A stretch of 30,924 nt of DNA from Condylostoma magnum. Its lineage: Eukaryota; Ciliophora; Heterotrichea; Heterotrichida; Condylostomatidae. The notes under the pieces are model-generated. The model did no database searches and was not told the origin of the DNA. It was given only the letters and a program-made list of their open reading frames with translations. The stretch is from contig CAKKTI010000256.1 of NCBI GenBank assembly GCA_920105805.1, positions 1 through 30,924 on the forward strand. Direction: 5' to 3'. This document shows positions 1 to 11,201 of the stretch, piece by piece (position 1 is the stretch's first letter; each line of letters begins with the position of its first letter). A program made the translations under genes and the position numbers.

Positions 1-2364
1 TAGAAAATGGAGTTTGTGGTGGAGCAGATGTTTGAAAAGTGCTTTGGGGACTAGGAGTATAGGCAGGCAATTGGAATTGCTATTGAGTCCCGGCGGCTGG
101 ATAAATTAGAAGAAGCTGTGAGGCGGTCGGGGACGTAGTGGGACTTGCTGCTGTACTCGTATACTTTAGTAAAGGATGTACTGAACTTGAGAGAGTTTAA
201 GCAGGATGTGGTGAAGAGTTTGGCCAAATTGCATTTAGAGCAGGCCAATTAGGATTACAGTGCTTTATTGGAGTGCTAGATTTTCTTGTTTGAGCCACTT
301 GCTGTTGCAACTATGCTGAAGTAATTAGCTGAAGCCAATAGTGATTTAGCGATTTAATTAGCATTTGATTTAGTGGAAATATAAAATCAAGGGTTTTTGT
401 AAGAGGTTAATATTCAATTAGATACTGAAGCACTACCGTTAATCAAGGAAATTCTAAGTAACAGACCCACTATCAAGGCTAATTTAGACTTCTTGACTAG
501 AAAATCCCAATGCGACAAACTGTTAATCGACAACTTAAAATAAGCGATAGACTCTAAAAACTCTGTAGTACACGGTGGAGTGATTCTCTCTAACGCGTTT
601 ATGAATGCAGGTACAACAAATGACAGTTTCCTCCGTGACAACTTAGACTGGGTGGCACGGGCCACCAACTGGTCTAAATTCAGTGCAGCCGCCTCCTTAG
701 GTGTAATCCACAAAGGAGGATTTGAAAATGCAATGTCAATTCTCCAGCCCTACCTACCAGGCCCAGGCGGCTCATCAGGGTCTCCATATGCAGAAGGAGG
801 CGCTCTATACGCATTGGGCTTGATCTACGCTAATTTCCAGAACTCAGACACTCTCAACTACATTCTAAACGCCTTAATGAACTCCAGCCAAAGCGAGGTT
901 ATACAGCACGGGGCCAGTATGGGTATAGGACTACTAGGAATGGCAACTGGTGATTCTAATTTGTATGAAAGATTAAAGGAAGTAGTGTTCTAGGACAATG
1001 CCAACTCAGGTGAAGCTGCTAGCTATGCAATGGGACTGATTATGCTAGGCACTGCTAACTAAATGGCTATTGAGGAGATGTTGACCTTTGCTAGGTAAAA
1101 TCAGCATGAGAAGATAATCAGGGCACTTTGTGTGGGACTGAGTCTTATTATGTATGGAAGGGAAGAGGAGGCTGATACTTTGATAGAGCAGTTGTTGTTG
1201 GATAAAGATGCTATATTGAGGTATGGGGCGTCATATACAATGGCGACAGCTTATGCAGGGACAGGGAATCCTAGGATTATCAAGAAATTATTGCATGTTG
1301 CTGTAAGTGATGTAGATAATGATGTAAGAAGAGCTGCTGTTACTGCTATAGGATTTGTACTTTTCAGAAAGCCAGAGCAAGTACCTAAAATAGTAGCTTT
1401 GTTATCGGAGAGCTATAATCCTTATGTTAGGTAAGGAGCTGCTTTTGCTATAGGAATCGCATGTGCTGGCACACCCAATACAGAAGCACTTACACTCTTA
1501 GATCAGTTGACCTCAGATAACACTAATTTTGTAAGACAGGCTGCGTATATGGCCACTGCTATGGTCCTTATACAAAGCAATAAGTAAATGACACCTAAAC
1601 TAGATAAATTCAAAGAAAAGCTAGATAAGATAATGGGAGATAAGCATTAGGAGTCTTTGACCAAAATGGGTGTTATTTTAGCACATGGCATACTTAATTG
1701 TGGAGGTAAAAACGCTAATATAAAATTACAATCACCAACAGGACACAATAGACCACCAGCTATCGCCGGCTTAGTACTCTTTCTACAGTTCTGGTATTGG
1801 TTCCCCATGACACACTGCCTATCCCTAGCACTTCAGCCCACTGGGCTAATAGGAGTCAATAATAAGTTAGAACTTCCCGGTGGATTCAATTTCATGAGTT
1901 ATGCTTCTCCATCACAATTCGCTTATACTCCAAATGTAGAGCCCCCTAATGTAGAAAAGACTACTAAAGTATCTACTGTTGTTTTATCCACTACAAATAG
2001 AGCTAAAGCCAGATAAGCTGCAAGAAGAGGGGAAAAGATGGATTTAGATGAAAACAAAGAACAGGAAGGTAAAGAAGAGGAGGAGAAATAAGAAGAGGAA
2101 AAGTAGGAAGAGGAACCAAATGAGGAACTTTTGACTAATCCTAGCAGGATCTTAAGTTAATAGCAAAGATTCGTCAAGTTTTTCGAAGATGGGCGGTATA
2201 TGCCAGTTATATAAGACAGAAAATAAGGAATTGTAGTATTGATTGATAGACAGCCTGATGACGAGGAAGAGATACTGTAGAAGTTTGCACAGGAAAAGCA
2301 GTAAGAGCAAGTAGAGGTACCTGAGGAATTTGAGTTTAATGAGGAAGAGGAAACTGGATAGTGA
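1..2364 (+). CDS. RPN2: 26S proteasome regulatory subunit RPN2 (PSMD1), 5' partial
   Basis: Largest non-ATPase subunit of the proteasome base; it scaffolds the 19S particle through proteasome/cyclosome (PC) repeats. One frame from base 1, with TAA/TAG read as Gln, gives about 787 residues. It shows the family landmarks: [13 protein letters not shown] near residues 227-240, [41 protein letters not shown], and the C-terminal block [21 protein letters not shown] charged Glu/Lys linker and a short acidic tail like that of human PSMD1 follow. Human PSMD1 has about 950 residues, so roughly the first sixth lies outside the window. No intron is seen. The end is GGA TAG TGA TAG, so the stop is TAG at 2359 or TGA at 2362. 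All Trp codons seen are TGG. The next gene starts 25 nt downstream in the same frame. Family assignment is very secure. Confidence 0.97.
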
Positions 2365-2388
2365 TAGGATAATTAGGATATTTTATAT

Positions 2389-3849
2389 ATGGAAGAGTTA
2401 TTTAAAGGAAAAATCACTGAAGTTGGAAAACAAGCGTAGAGTGTTGTTTTTAATAAGATTAAGTTCCTATTGCAGCAAGGAGAAGTAGTTTTAGGGGGAA
2501 AAGTGTAGTTAGATAAGGAAATAGAGTAGATGTAGTAATCTGCAGGAAATAAGGAGGAACTGATTAAGCAAGAAATGCTGAGAAAAGCTGAAGAGGAGCA
2601 GTAAAAACTTCAGCAAAAATTGTAATAAGTGTAAAGAAGTATTGAGAAGTATTCATCACCAGAGCAAAAGAATGGAAGTCCGTAATAAAAGGTCACTAGG
2701 AAATAGTATATGGAAGAACTAAAGCTAAAGGAAAGATAGCATAAATAATAAGTAAGAGCTTATATTCAAGATTAGAAGTTAAGAGTAGAAAGATAAAAGA
2801 AGAGATAAATAGAAGCTTCAAGGAAAATATCAGAGGAAATAAAGAAAAATAGATAAAATGGAGTCAGAATGAAAGAAATTAAGGAGTAAGAAAGGCTATA
2901 GAAAGTTAAAAAAATACAAGAAAATATATAAAAAAGAAGAGAGTAGCATAATATATTCTTTAGGAGTCCAAATAGAAATAATCCTCCTTTGTATAAAAAG
3001 TTTGAAAATTAAGCCTTGTTATAATAGCAAGCTGAAGAGTAAGAACGTTAAAGACTTTTAGCATAGAAGAAACTGTAATATTAGCCTATAGACTATGATG
3101 AAATAAAATAACACTCATATAAAGTTTAATCTCTAATCCAAGAAAATAGAAAACGATTTTACAAGGAATTAAACAGTAGAGATTTAGATAATTAGATCAA
3201 CTATATAACCAAAAAGACTTCTATAAGCTAAAAAGTCATACTGTAAGATAAATAAGATAAGCTGGAGAAAGAAAGATTAGCCAATGAAAGACTGTAATTA
3301 ATTGAAAAACGTTCAAGATATGCTGATTTAGTGAAAGAAATGTTTACACCTTCAATAAATCGTATAAAAAGACAAGAAATTGAAGATAGAGTTTAGTAAT
3401 TACAGCATCCTTAGCTCCGTATACGAAAATAAAGCGGATAATCAGCTAGAGCTGTTTCTGAAGGAAAGAAAGATAAAAAATAGTTTAAATCATTTAAAAA
3501 TCAAAGAAAATCCCAAGCTAAAAAGCAATTAGAAGTTGAGTAAAAGATTATAAGGAAAGATTATTTAACAGAAATGAGAAATAATCGTTAGTAAAAGCCA
3601 ATAATTCAAAAGGGCTCAATTGATATAAGTTCTGAAATAAATAATCATAGTCTTAGTCCCGAAGAAAAAGTAGAAAGACTAAGAGCAAAAGCTGATAAAT
3701 TAGACATGCTGGCAAGATCAAAGGAAAGTGGATTGAATTTAAGGGATGTAAGAAGTATAAAGGAATCTGAAGATATAGGAGACATGTATCTTGCATCAAT
3801 AAAAGCAAAATTAGCAATACTGGAACAATTTTCACCATTAAAAGATTAG
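2389..3849 (+). CDS. Coiled-coil protein, Gln/Lys/Glu-rich, unknown function
   Basis: About 486 residues, one exon, with TAA/TAG as Gln. The start is the first ATG after the RPN2 stop, and the gene is in the same frame as RPN2. Most of the protein is charged heptad-like helix rich in Q, K, E and R. A less repetitive stretch in the second half contains SRYADLVKEMFTPSINRIKR, and the C-terminal part contains SPEEKVERLRAKADKLDMLA. No catalytic motif, signal peptide or membrane segment is visible. The end is taken at the tandem TAG TAA (3847-3852), after which the translation loses protein-like composition; the first in-frame TGA is at 3919. Composition and style resemble ciliary or basal-body coiled-coil proteins, but that is inference only. 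Confidence 0.75.
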
Positions 3850-4072
3850 TAATTCATTTAATATTTTTAGCTGAAATTTCTTCATGGGATAAGAAATTGT
3901 AGTATGAGTCTTCTAACTTGACTCAAGAATTCTTGTATATTTAATCATCAGATCTTTCAAATTTTAAATTCCTCTAATGAACTAGTATAATACTATAGTA
4001 CAATCAATTGGGATGTGTATATAATTTTTATAAGTCTCAATCGTGTATTTCTGTTAAAAAAAGTATTATGAT
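3850..4072. other. Convergent intergenic gap
   Basis: About 220 nt between the tails of the coiled-coil gene (+) and the WW gene (-). AT-rich, with no frame of convincing composition on either strand. It must hold the 3' ends of both transcripts. Confidence 0.5.
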
Positions 4073-6757
4073 TCATAATAAATCACTGTCTATTGATTAA
4101 AATGGTGTTTCCGACACTTATAAGTTTAATTCTTTTGCTTTCTGTATTAGTAGAGTAGGGGAGTTTATTCATTATAGAACTCTGTAATTCAATTGCAAAG
4201 GGTTTCCGTATCTAAGGTATTATTGCTTGAATTACATTGAATAACTATTTAATTTTATTAATCTATCAGCCCCCGATACAAATTCCTTCTTATAATTTTA
4301 CTCTAAAGTTATTTTATTAAAGTTGCTTTGAATTTTATACTGCTCATACTTTTAATCAAGATTTAATATAAATGCATAGATAGTTTATTGAAGAATTGAT
4401 AACTGCCCATATGATATAACCTCTTATTAACCTTAAGACGAAGTTCTACTAGATTATCTAAACCGTTTGGCTCTTATTATATGGTTAAACTGTCTGTTTT
4501 GTGATAAAAATTGTGATAAATCAGCTTGTTAATCTTAGTGATTAACTTAAGAAGAGAACTATGGTGCTTATATTCTATGAACACTCCCATATCCTCTACT
4601 CTTTAGTTCAAGATTTTGTACTTACTTAAAATTTTAAGCCTTTTATAACGGAGGTTTTCTATATCTTTACTGTGAATACGATCTACGATTCTATTTTTGC
4701 TGGTTTAGTACTAATTTCTTATTATTAAAAGTTGGATTATTAGTAGGTACTTTCAACCATTATTTTTCCCTTAAATTCGTTTATTGACTAGGTTAACTTT
4801 ATTCATCCACTATAAGCTTCCTAGCTAAACTCTACGATCTTGAATTAAGTCTTTTCTAGTCTTCTTAAGTTTCATTGGATTATTCATCTTTCCTTTGATA
4901 GTACATCTACTATAAGCTTTCATAATCCTCTATGCTAGCCTATTTTAATTTTGCACTTTGCGTTAATTTCTGGTAGCTTTTCTCCTTTTAAAACATTTTT
5001 CATTTATTAGTTTTTGGTGGATTTATAACAATTTAAGTCTTTTATCTAACTTTCCGCTTTCTTTTTGTCTAAACAAGTTTAATGTCTCTAAGATCTCCTA
5101 TACTGATATTTTAAATATCATCAGAATGCATTGATTTAAAATCAGATTCAATACTATCATTAAGTTGAATAACTTATCTATTGGGTGTTATATTTTATTT
5201 ATAGGAAACAAGCATATCCTCTTAGTGAAATTCAATAGGTTAATCTTATTCAACATCAAATAGTTCTAATTTCTTAGACAATGAGGGAACTTGGGTAAGA
5301 AAGGTTACTGTACTTGGCGAATCAAGATCTCCACTAAGTCTCTTTTACTCTACAAATTTCTTTACTCTTTTCCACAACTTACTTTACTCTCCTTACTGTT
5401 TTTATAGATCAAAAGGACATGAAAATATGAAACCTTGAAAATCTTCTTCACTTTCAACTGTTTGCACCTTTTCTAATAGACTGTTTTTGCCTTTTTAGCA
5501 CATTTCATTATTATCCTAGTTGAGTTTATTCAGCATGATATTTACACTTATTTTATTTACTTTATTAAGAAAACTATCTTTTTAAAACTAATATTCAGCA
5601 TGTCTTTAGTCAGGTATTAGTACAAATTATTCTCAATCTTATATTATCTTTTATCTGTAATCATTTAGTAATTCTTTAAATTCAACAACATGTGGAAATT
5701 CATAGTAAATCTGATTTTCATCATACCAAAATTCTAGCCCATCACATGTTTTTATGTATTGTATTTCTGGTCAGTATTTACTTACAAAATAATCTAAAAT
5801 CCATAGTAACTAAATATCCTCTTCTATATCAATATCACATTAATTCTACAAAGCCTAAAGTTTTGCTCAATTATCAGAATGCTGATTCTCATACTTATAT
5901 TTAAGTCTAATTATTTTCTTAGATTTGTACTTTTTCTAACTTTCAATAAATTCTCTTTTCTACATTAGTTTGATTAAATCAATCTTTTACTAAAATTCTT
6001 AGCTATTATAGAATGTAGCTATATTATTATGGGGCTAAGCAATTGATTTTTATTGTTATACAAATTATGCTAGGAATTATTAAGCAGGATGCTATTTTTT
6101 CCACTTTTTAAGTAAAGGGTTTACATAGATCTTTTCCCCGCTTTAATTAGTAGTTTCTTCTCATCCCGGTGGCAAAGGTAAAGACAGTGCAAGTCTGGCT
6201 ACCCATAATAAATACGGATACTCAAAAATTCCTAATTCATCAGCCTTTTAAAGCATTTTTTCTGGAGTGCAGCATAATCAATCTAAGTTACTTTTAAATT
6301 TATGCTCATAGTCATCATTTTCTAATAATTACTAATAAAATTAGTATGTTTAGCTTTGTATATTGCTGAAAGTTTTAGATTTAAATGTTTTTACTGTTAT
6401 TTATTACTTTTCTTAATTATAATTTCCTATTGTATTAGCTCTTTTAGCAGATCTTTTGAAAATCAAATTGTTTTACTGCTATGTTAAAAGATTTATGAAT
6501 TCTCTTCTGTATTGTAATCGTAATGGATGGGATTAAGTGTATACATTTGTAATACAATTTTAATACACTACTTTTCCATCTGGTAAAATCCACTTTTTTC
6601 AATTCTTTGGTAGAGGCTTTTCTAAGCAATCTTATACAAAATCTCTATAGTAATCTAAATCAGTGTAATAGCAAATTCCTGCATCCTTACAAAACCTTTT
6701 GACTTCTTTCTAGTAAAATTCTTTAGTATATAGGAGTAATTTATTTTGTATTTACAT
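4073..6757 (-). CDS. Protein with three CEP164-like WW modules
   Basis: About 894 residues in one uninterrupted frame once TAA/TAG are read as Gln and TGA as Trp. Three similar modules occupy the N-terminal half. Module 1 has KPLPKNWKKW then DGKVVYQN. Module 2 has ELGIFEYPYLLWVARLAL then PLPPGWEETTNQSGEKIYVN. Module 3 has DIQLLWILDYFVSKYWPEI then GLEFWYDENQIYYEFPH. The arrangement of a helix with LLW(I/V)A(R/L), then LP..W, then a YY.N-type strand, matches the WW region of centriolar CEP164, which binds tau-tubulin kinase 2 at distal appendages. The first Trp of each WW is encoded by TGA (6599-6601, 6161-6163, 5771-5773). The C-terminal half is Gln-rich and partly helical. ATG 6836-6838 is an alternative start. 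The end is taken at TGA 4073-4075; a TAA TGA pair at 4169-4174 is the other candidate. Orthology to CEP164 is not established. Confidence 0.85.
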
Positions 6758-7077
6758 TTTGATTAATAATGGTAAAAATTTAAAGCTAATATTTTAATCA
6801 AACTATTAGAAATACCTTGTAAATAACTCTTTATACATCTTTATGACTATATTTGCTATCTTTTACACTGTAATTTAAATTAATCCATTATATTTCATAT
6901 ATACAAAGTACAGACTTATTATAAAAAATATTTTCATAAAGCCACAAATTTAAATATGCCTTAAACAACCTAAAATCTACTCTATAAATAAACAATCCCT
7001 TCTAACCTCACAATCCTCCCATAACACGCTCTCTAGCCTTAAAACTCCATCTCCCATTATAAAAATAGTGGCTATCA
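6758..7077. promoter_or_regulatory. Divergent promoter region between WW gene and eS7 gene
   Basis: About 320 nt between two divergent start codons, so it should contain both promoters. A TATAAATA lies at 6983-6990, about 90 nt before the eS7 ATG, and the 90 nt before that ATG are C-rich on the + strand, unlike other gaps here. A second TATA-like run at 7058-7067 is too close to the ATG to be a normal TATA box. Promoter elements are unproven. Confidence 0.35.
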
Positions 7078-7668
7078 ATGACAGACCCTGCCTCTAAGAT
7101 ACTAAAACGCGACGGAGAAGTCACAGAACTAGAATACCAAGTGGCGAGAACCCTTTCTGAATTAGAACTTAGCAATACGGAGCTAAAGCAAGATATCAGA
7201 GATGTTTACATCACAGGAGCTACAAATTTCAAGGAAACTGGGTCAGGGTCAAAGAATGAAGCCCTAATCATTATGATCTTGTATCGCTCAATGTCAGCAA
7301 CCAGAAGAGTCCACAGTCAGTTGGTATAAGAGCTAGAAAAGAGATTTAAGAAGCCTGTAGTATTGATCTTCCAGAGGAAAATATTACCCAAGTACTTGAA
7401 AAAGAAGGGTGAGCAGTAAAGACCATTCTCAAGGACCTTAACCAGCGTGCATGAGGAGATTCTTAATGATTTAATCTTTCCTTCAAATATTTTAGGGAAA
7501 AGAATAAGAATAAAGTCAAATGGCAGAAGGTTGATCAAAGTTTTCTTAGACCCTCAGGACCAGGGAGCAATTGAAGACAAATTAGACACTTGGTAAGATG
7601 TGTATAAGAAGCTTACTAATAAAGAAGTACAGTTTCTGTTTCCACAGTCAAGAGAATTTCCTATTTAG
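7078..7668 (+). CDS. RPS7: Small ribosomal subunit protein eS7
   Basis: Component of the 40S subunit. The 196 residues compare with 194 in human. Diagnostic blocks are [52 protein letters not shown] and [16 protein letters not shown]. One exon. The family ends a few residues after the block corresponding to VQFLFP, so the stop is taken as TAG at 7666-7668, with another TAG at 7672-7674. The next in-frame TGA is at 7810, about 90 nt inside the following gene, which argues that TAG really terminates here. The only Trp seen is TGG. The CID-domain gene follows on the same strand after about 50 nt. Confidence 0.95.
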
Positions 7669-7721
7669 TCGTAGTTTAATGTTACTTCAGTGAAAATTGG
7701 TGTTTAGAGGGAAATATAAAA

Positions 7722-8468
7722 ATGGATCCAGATCCCATTGAACTGTTCCAGGAGAGTCTTATTGGAATTAATACAGTTAAAGATAAGGTCTTTGAGGTAT
7801 CAGGAATTATGATGGGATATAAGAAGCAATATGCAGAGTAATTAGTATAGCAATGGTTAAAGCACTTTTTAGAATTCTTAGATGAAAGGCGGAAACTTGC
7901 TATGCTTTATGTAATGAATGAGGTTGTTTTGCAAAATGGAAGGGATTCCACTGAGACTTAGTACTTAAATGAGTTTCCTAAGATAATAGATCAGGTTTTG
8001 ATTAACTTGAAAGAGCTAAAGAGTGAAAACTTGCTTTAGGAGCTAAATAAAATTGTGCTTATATGGGATGATCCTAGTAATTAGGTGTTTGTTTCTAGTT
8101 ATATACAGTAGTTAAAAAGCTCAATTGAATAAACTATAGAAGACATTATTGATGAACGAACTGGAGCTACTGTTATAAAGGAGTTTGAAATAGGATAAAT
8201 GCTGGAAAATTAGTAAAAGATATCTGATAAAAATAGATTTAAGTTTAAAGAAGTTGAAAAAATACTGAATACTAAGGATATTAGACATTCTAATCTAAAC
8301 ACTGAGGATTTAAAAGTGTGGCTTGAGGAATAACAATAACAAATTGAGAAAACTTTGATTGAAAACACAAGGTGCATTATCACGTGCTCTGAAATATTAA
8401 CTGATGAGTTTAAAGAGTATGAAGATTTTCCTAGGTATCTTGATGAAATTATGAAAAATAATAATTAA
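7722..8468 (+). CDS. CID-domain protein (RPRD1/Rtt103-like, RNA polymerase II CTD interaction)
   Basis: About 248 residues. The first 140 or so form a CTD-interacting domain of the kind that binds the phosphorylated tail of RNA polymerase II in transcription termination factors. Visible features are KQYAEQLVQQWLKHFLEFLD, RRKLAMLYVMNEVVLQNGR, the helix containing FPKIIDQVL, and KIVLIWDD. A helical, acidic C-terminal part of about 100 residues follows, similar in layout to RPRD1A/B and yeast Rtt103. The start is the first ATG, in a different frame from eS7. The stop is taken at TAA 8466-8468, after EIMKNNN; the following sequence does not look coding. All Trp codons are TGG. Which CID subfamily it belongs to is not settled. 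Confidence 0.85.
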
Positions 8469-8624
8469 ATAGCTGTTTTTTAGATGTTTTGTTCATGTTA
8501 CTTATTATATTTAAATAGATTATACTTAATATTGTTGTACTACTGATTAAATCTGTTTATTTATAAAATAGTACTGGTACATGGAATAAATACTTTTAAC
8601 TAGTCTTTTTGAATTATATATTAA

Positions 8625-11108
8625 CTACAAAATGATCTCTTCTTCCAAATCTGACAAATCATCAAGTACTTTTGGCTTATATTAAGACGTAGGCTATTAA
8701 ACACTTTTAGGCTCATCTTAAAGATTAAATGACATCGGCTATATTTGAAACTTTGGTTTATTATCAATATTATTGAAAAAGCTCCCTCCCTAAGCCTTAT
8801 TAGCAAGTTCTTACTCAATATTTCTTCTATCTCTTTACACATTCTTTTAATTATCTTGCGCAATCAGGGAGTTATACGATGCTGGATTGAATAGATCATT
8901 ATTATTGTTTTATTCAAGCAAGTGGCTCCTATCCCTTCCTGATTAAATGCTTTTAACTTCTTAGATTTCCGATCTATTAGAAACTGGAAGATCTGGAGCA
9001 AAGGAGTTGTTTCTTACTGGTTCTTTAAAAGAAGCTGGTGTTATATCAGAGTTAACTTTAATTGGATTGTTTGATTCTAAAAAGGCAGGTTTAGATACTT
9101 CTTATTGAAGTAATTACTTTTACTATGTTTTCTGGTCTAATTATTGTAAAAAGGAGGGCTATTATGGAGGTTCTGTTTTCTTGTTATCTGCAATATCAAC
9201 TTTCTTGTTATCTGCTATATCAACTTCTTAATTAACAGGCTAAGATTCCATTTTAAAAAGATTCGATGAAAATGGTTTATTCTTATCTTATTATTTTTCT
9301 TATGGTGGCATTTACTTATTCTAATCTACAGGGAATTTTTCTATCTTTTTATGGTTGTTTTGATCAGACTCAGGTGAGGTAAATGCAGATTTTTTATGCC
9401 TTTTAATAGGAGTTCTTTCCATTTTGTAAGATTTTTCAGTATTTAATCTACTTTTTGGCTTTAAGCTTTCTAAAATTCCATCTATTCCTCTACCATGGGC
9501 TCTTTCTATTGCATCAGTTAATTCCTATTATAAGAGGTTAAGTTCTTTTTATTTTATTTCATACTGCTTATCTAAATTTTAAGAAAGACTTTACTGTATG
9601 TTTATTTGTTTCTATAGATCAGTTTCTTAAAGCTTCTACTGTGTTATCATTGATTATATTTTCCTATTTTTTGCATTTAATTATTTGCTTACCTTTACAT
9701 GTTGTTCCTATATCTATTAAATCTTTACATTTTCTCTAGTATTTGAGGATAAGCTTGAACCATAATGCATTGCAATCTCCATTAATTTTTCATATTTCTC
9801 CTATAGTTCACATTCTTGGTCATATTAGTTCTCATATAATTAATTAGCTCTCTCAATATTGTTCTCGAGTTCCTAGATACGTTATTTCTATATAGCTATT
9901 TCTTAATTATATTCACTAAACTTTTTTGCATTATCAGTTGGTTCCTTTTAGTAGTAATATCGTTAAATTTTGTTCCCGTTTACTTTTTACCTTTGATTTA
10001 AATCATAGTTTTACTTTTTAACATTCTTCAAATAAGTTTTTTGCTTTTGTATTTTTTACTTTAAATTGAAAACATAAGAAGGGTCATCTAAACTATTTAC
10101 TCTTTTTAAAAGTTTATCTCTTTCTCTAGTATAAATGTCAATTTGCTTAACCGCAGTTTGATACTAATCCGATCTAGCTTTTACTTTTTGTTATTAAGTT
10201 GGTTTATTATGGATATTGTGTTTTTATTGTTCTATTACTTTGTTGATTTATTCATTCAAATCTTTAAGTTTTACTCTTAATTAATTATTTTCTTATTAAA
10301 GAGTTTTTAGATATACTTGTCTGTTCTAAGCTTTGCCTGGCAATTTTCGTTCGCTTGATTTACTTTATACTATCTATTTTTTCTTTATTGATGGTTACAG
10401 GCTTTTGTTTGAATAGTCAATTCTATTCATGTTTCTTGCCATAACAGCTTATTGTATCTTTTGGGAATCTAATTCCTATTATTTTGTTAATTCTTGAAAT
10501 GAATCACTTCTTTTTATATTTTAGATGTTATTTATAGGGGTTTTCTCTTATCTTTAATTATTATAAGATATGTCCTCTGTGTCTTTGTGACTATGCAAAT
10601 GTTATTCGACGATTCAATCTATGTCTGATGAATCCTGCTTTAATTGTTCATGTTGAAAGTGATTTCTATTGCTAATCTTTGGTTAATTTTATTTGTTACT
10701 TTAAAAAAATCCAAAATCCTCTTATAAATTAGTACCAATATAGTCTTCATTAATTGCCTCTCTTGCAAATAAATCTTCTTCGACACTATCATCAAAATCT
10801 CCTTTCCTACTGCCTAATTCTGTATATAAAGTAGGTTTTTTGCTTACAGAATCTGAAGATTAAGCATTAAGATAAATCTAGTCATTTTTATAAGTTTTCT
10901 TTTCTGATTTAAGTGGTAATGGTTGATCTCGTTCTTCACTTTCTTATCTATCTAATGTCATCTCAAATTTATCTGTTTTCTTGATTGATTGTTAAAAATT
11001 AGATTCTTCAAAAAAGTCATTGGAAGCCTCTAAGTATGAGTTATTAGATCCAATGCTGTTATCTTACTCTAAGTCGTCAATATCACTTGAAAACTATGGA
11101 CTTTCCAT
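8625..11108 (-). CDS. Long coiled-coil protein, unknown function
   Basis: About 827 residues in one frame with TAA/TAG as Gln and one TGA as Trp (10614-10616, in DIDWIVEQH). The N-terminal 230 residues are acidic and Ser-rich. The middle is a long coiled-coil including VYLKTLQQENNQLRVKLKDL, YTRERDKLLKRVNSLDDPSY and QKTYLKNVKKQNYDLNQR. The C-terminal third is disordered, Pro/Ser/Asn-rich, and holds a tandem octapeptide VDIADNKK. The stop is taken at TAG 8625-8627 after DDLSDLEEEIIL; the next in-frame TGA would lie past the end of the convergent CID gene. The style resembles centrosomal or ciliary coiled-coil proteins such as lebercilin, but no specific family signature was recognised. Confidence 0.8.
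9177..9224 (-). repeat. Tandem 24-bp repeat, two copies, inside the coiled-coil gene
   Basis: Two adjacent 24-nt units (9177-9200 and 9201-9224) differ at one base. Each encodes VDIADNKK. The unit length is a multiple of three, so the frame is kept. A recent in-frame duplication is the simple explanation. Confidence 0.9.
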
Positions 11109-11201
11109 TTTAAATAATTTAAGCAAAAACTGGTAAAGAAAGCCTTTAATATATATAATAAAACAGGGTTTAATGCTTCAACAAAAGTTAACATTTTAAA
11201 A

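Noticed and set aside
5000-5002. Apparent end of one minus-strand gene and start of another near 4996
   Set aside because: The break is a TGA; read as Trp (TNKWKMF) the same frame continues on both sides, so it is one gene.
7058-7067. TATA-like run before the eS7 start
   Set aside because: Only about 10 nt from the ATG, too close for a TATA box at normal spacing.
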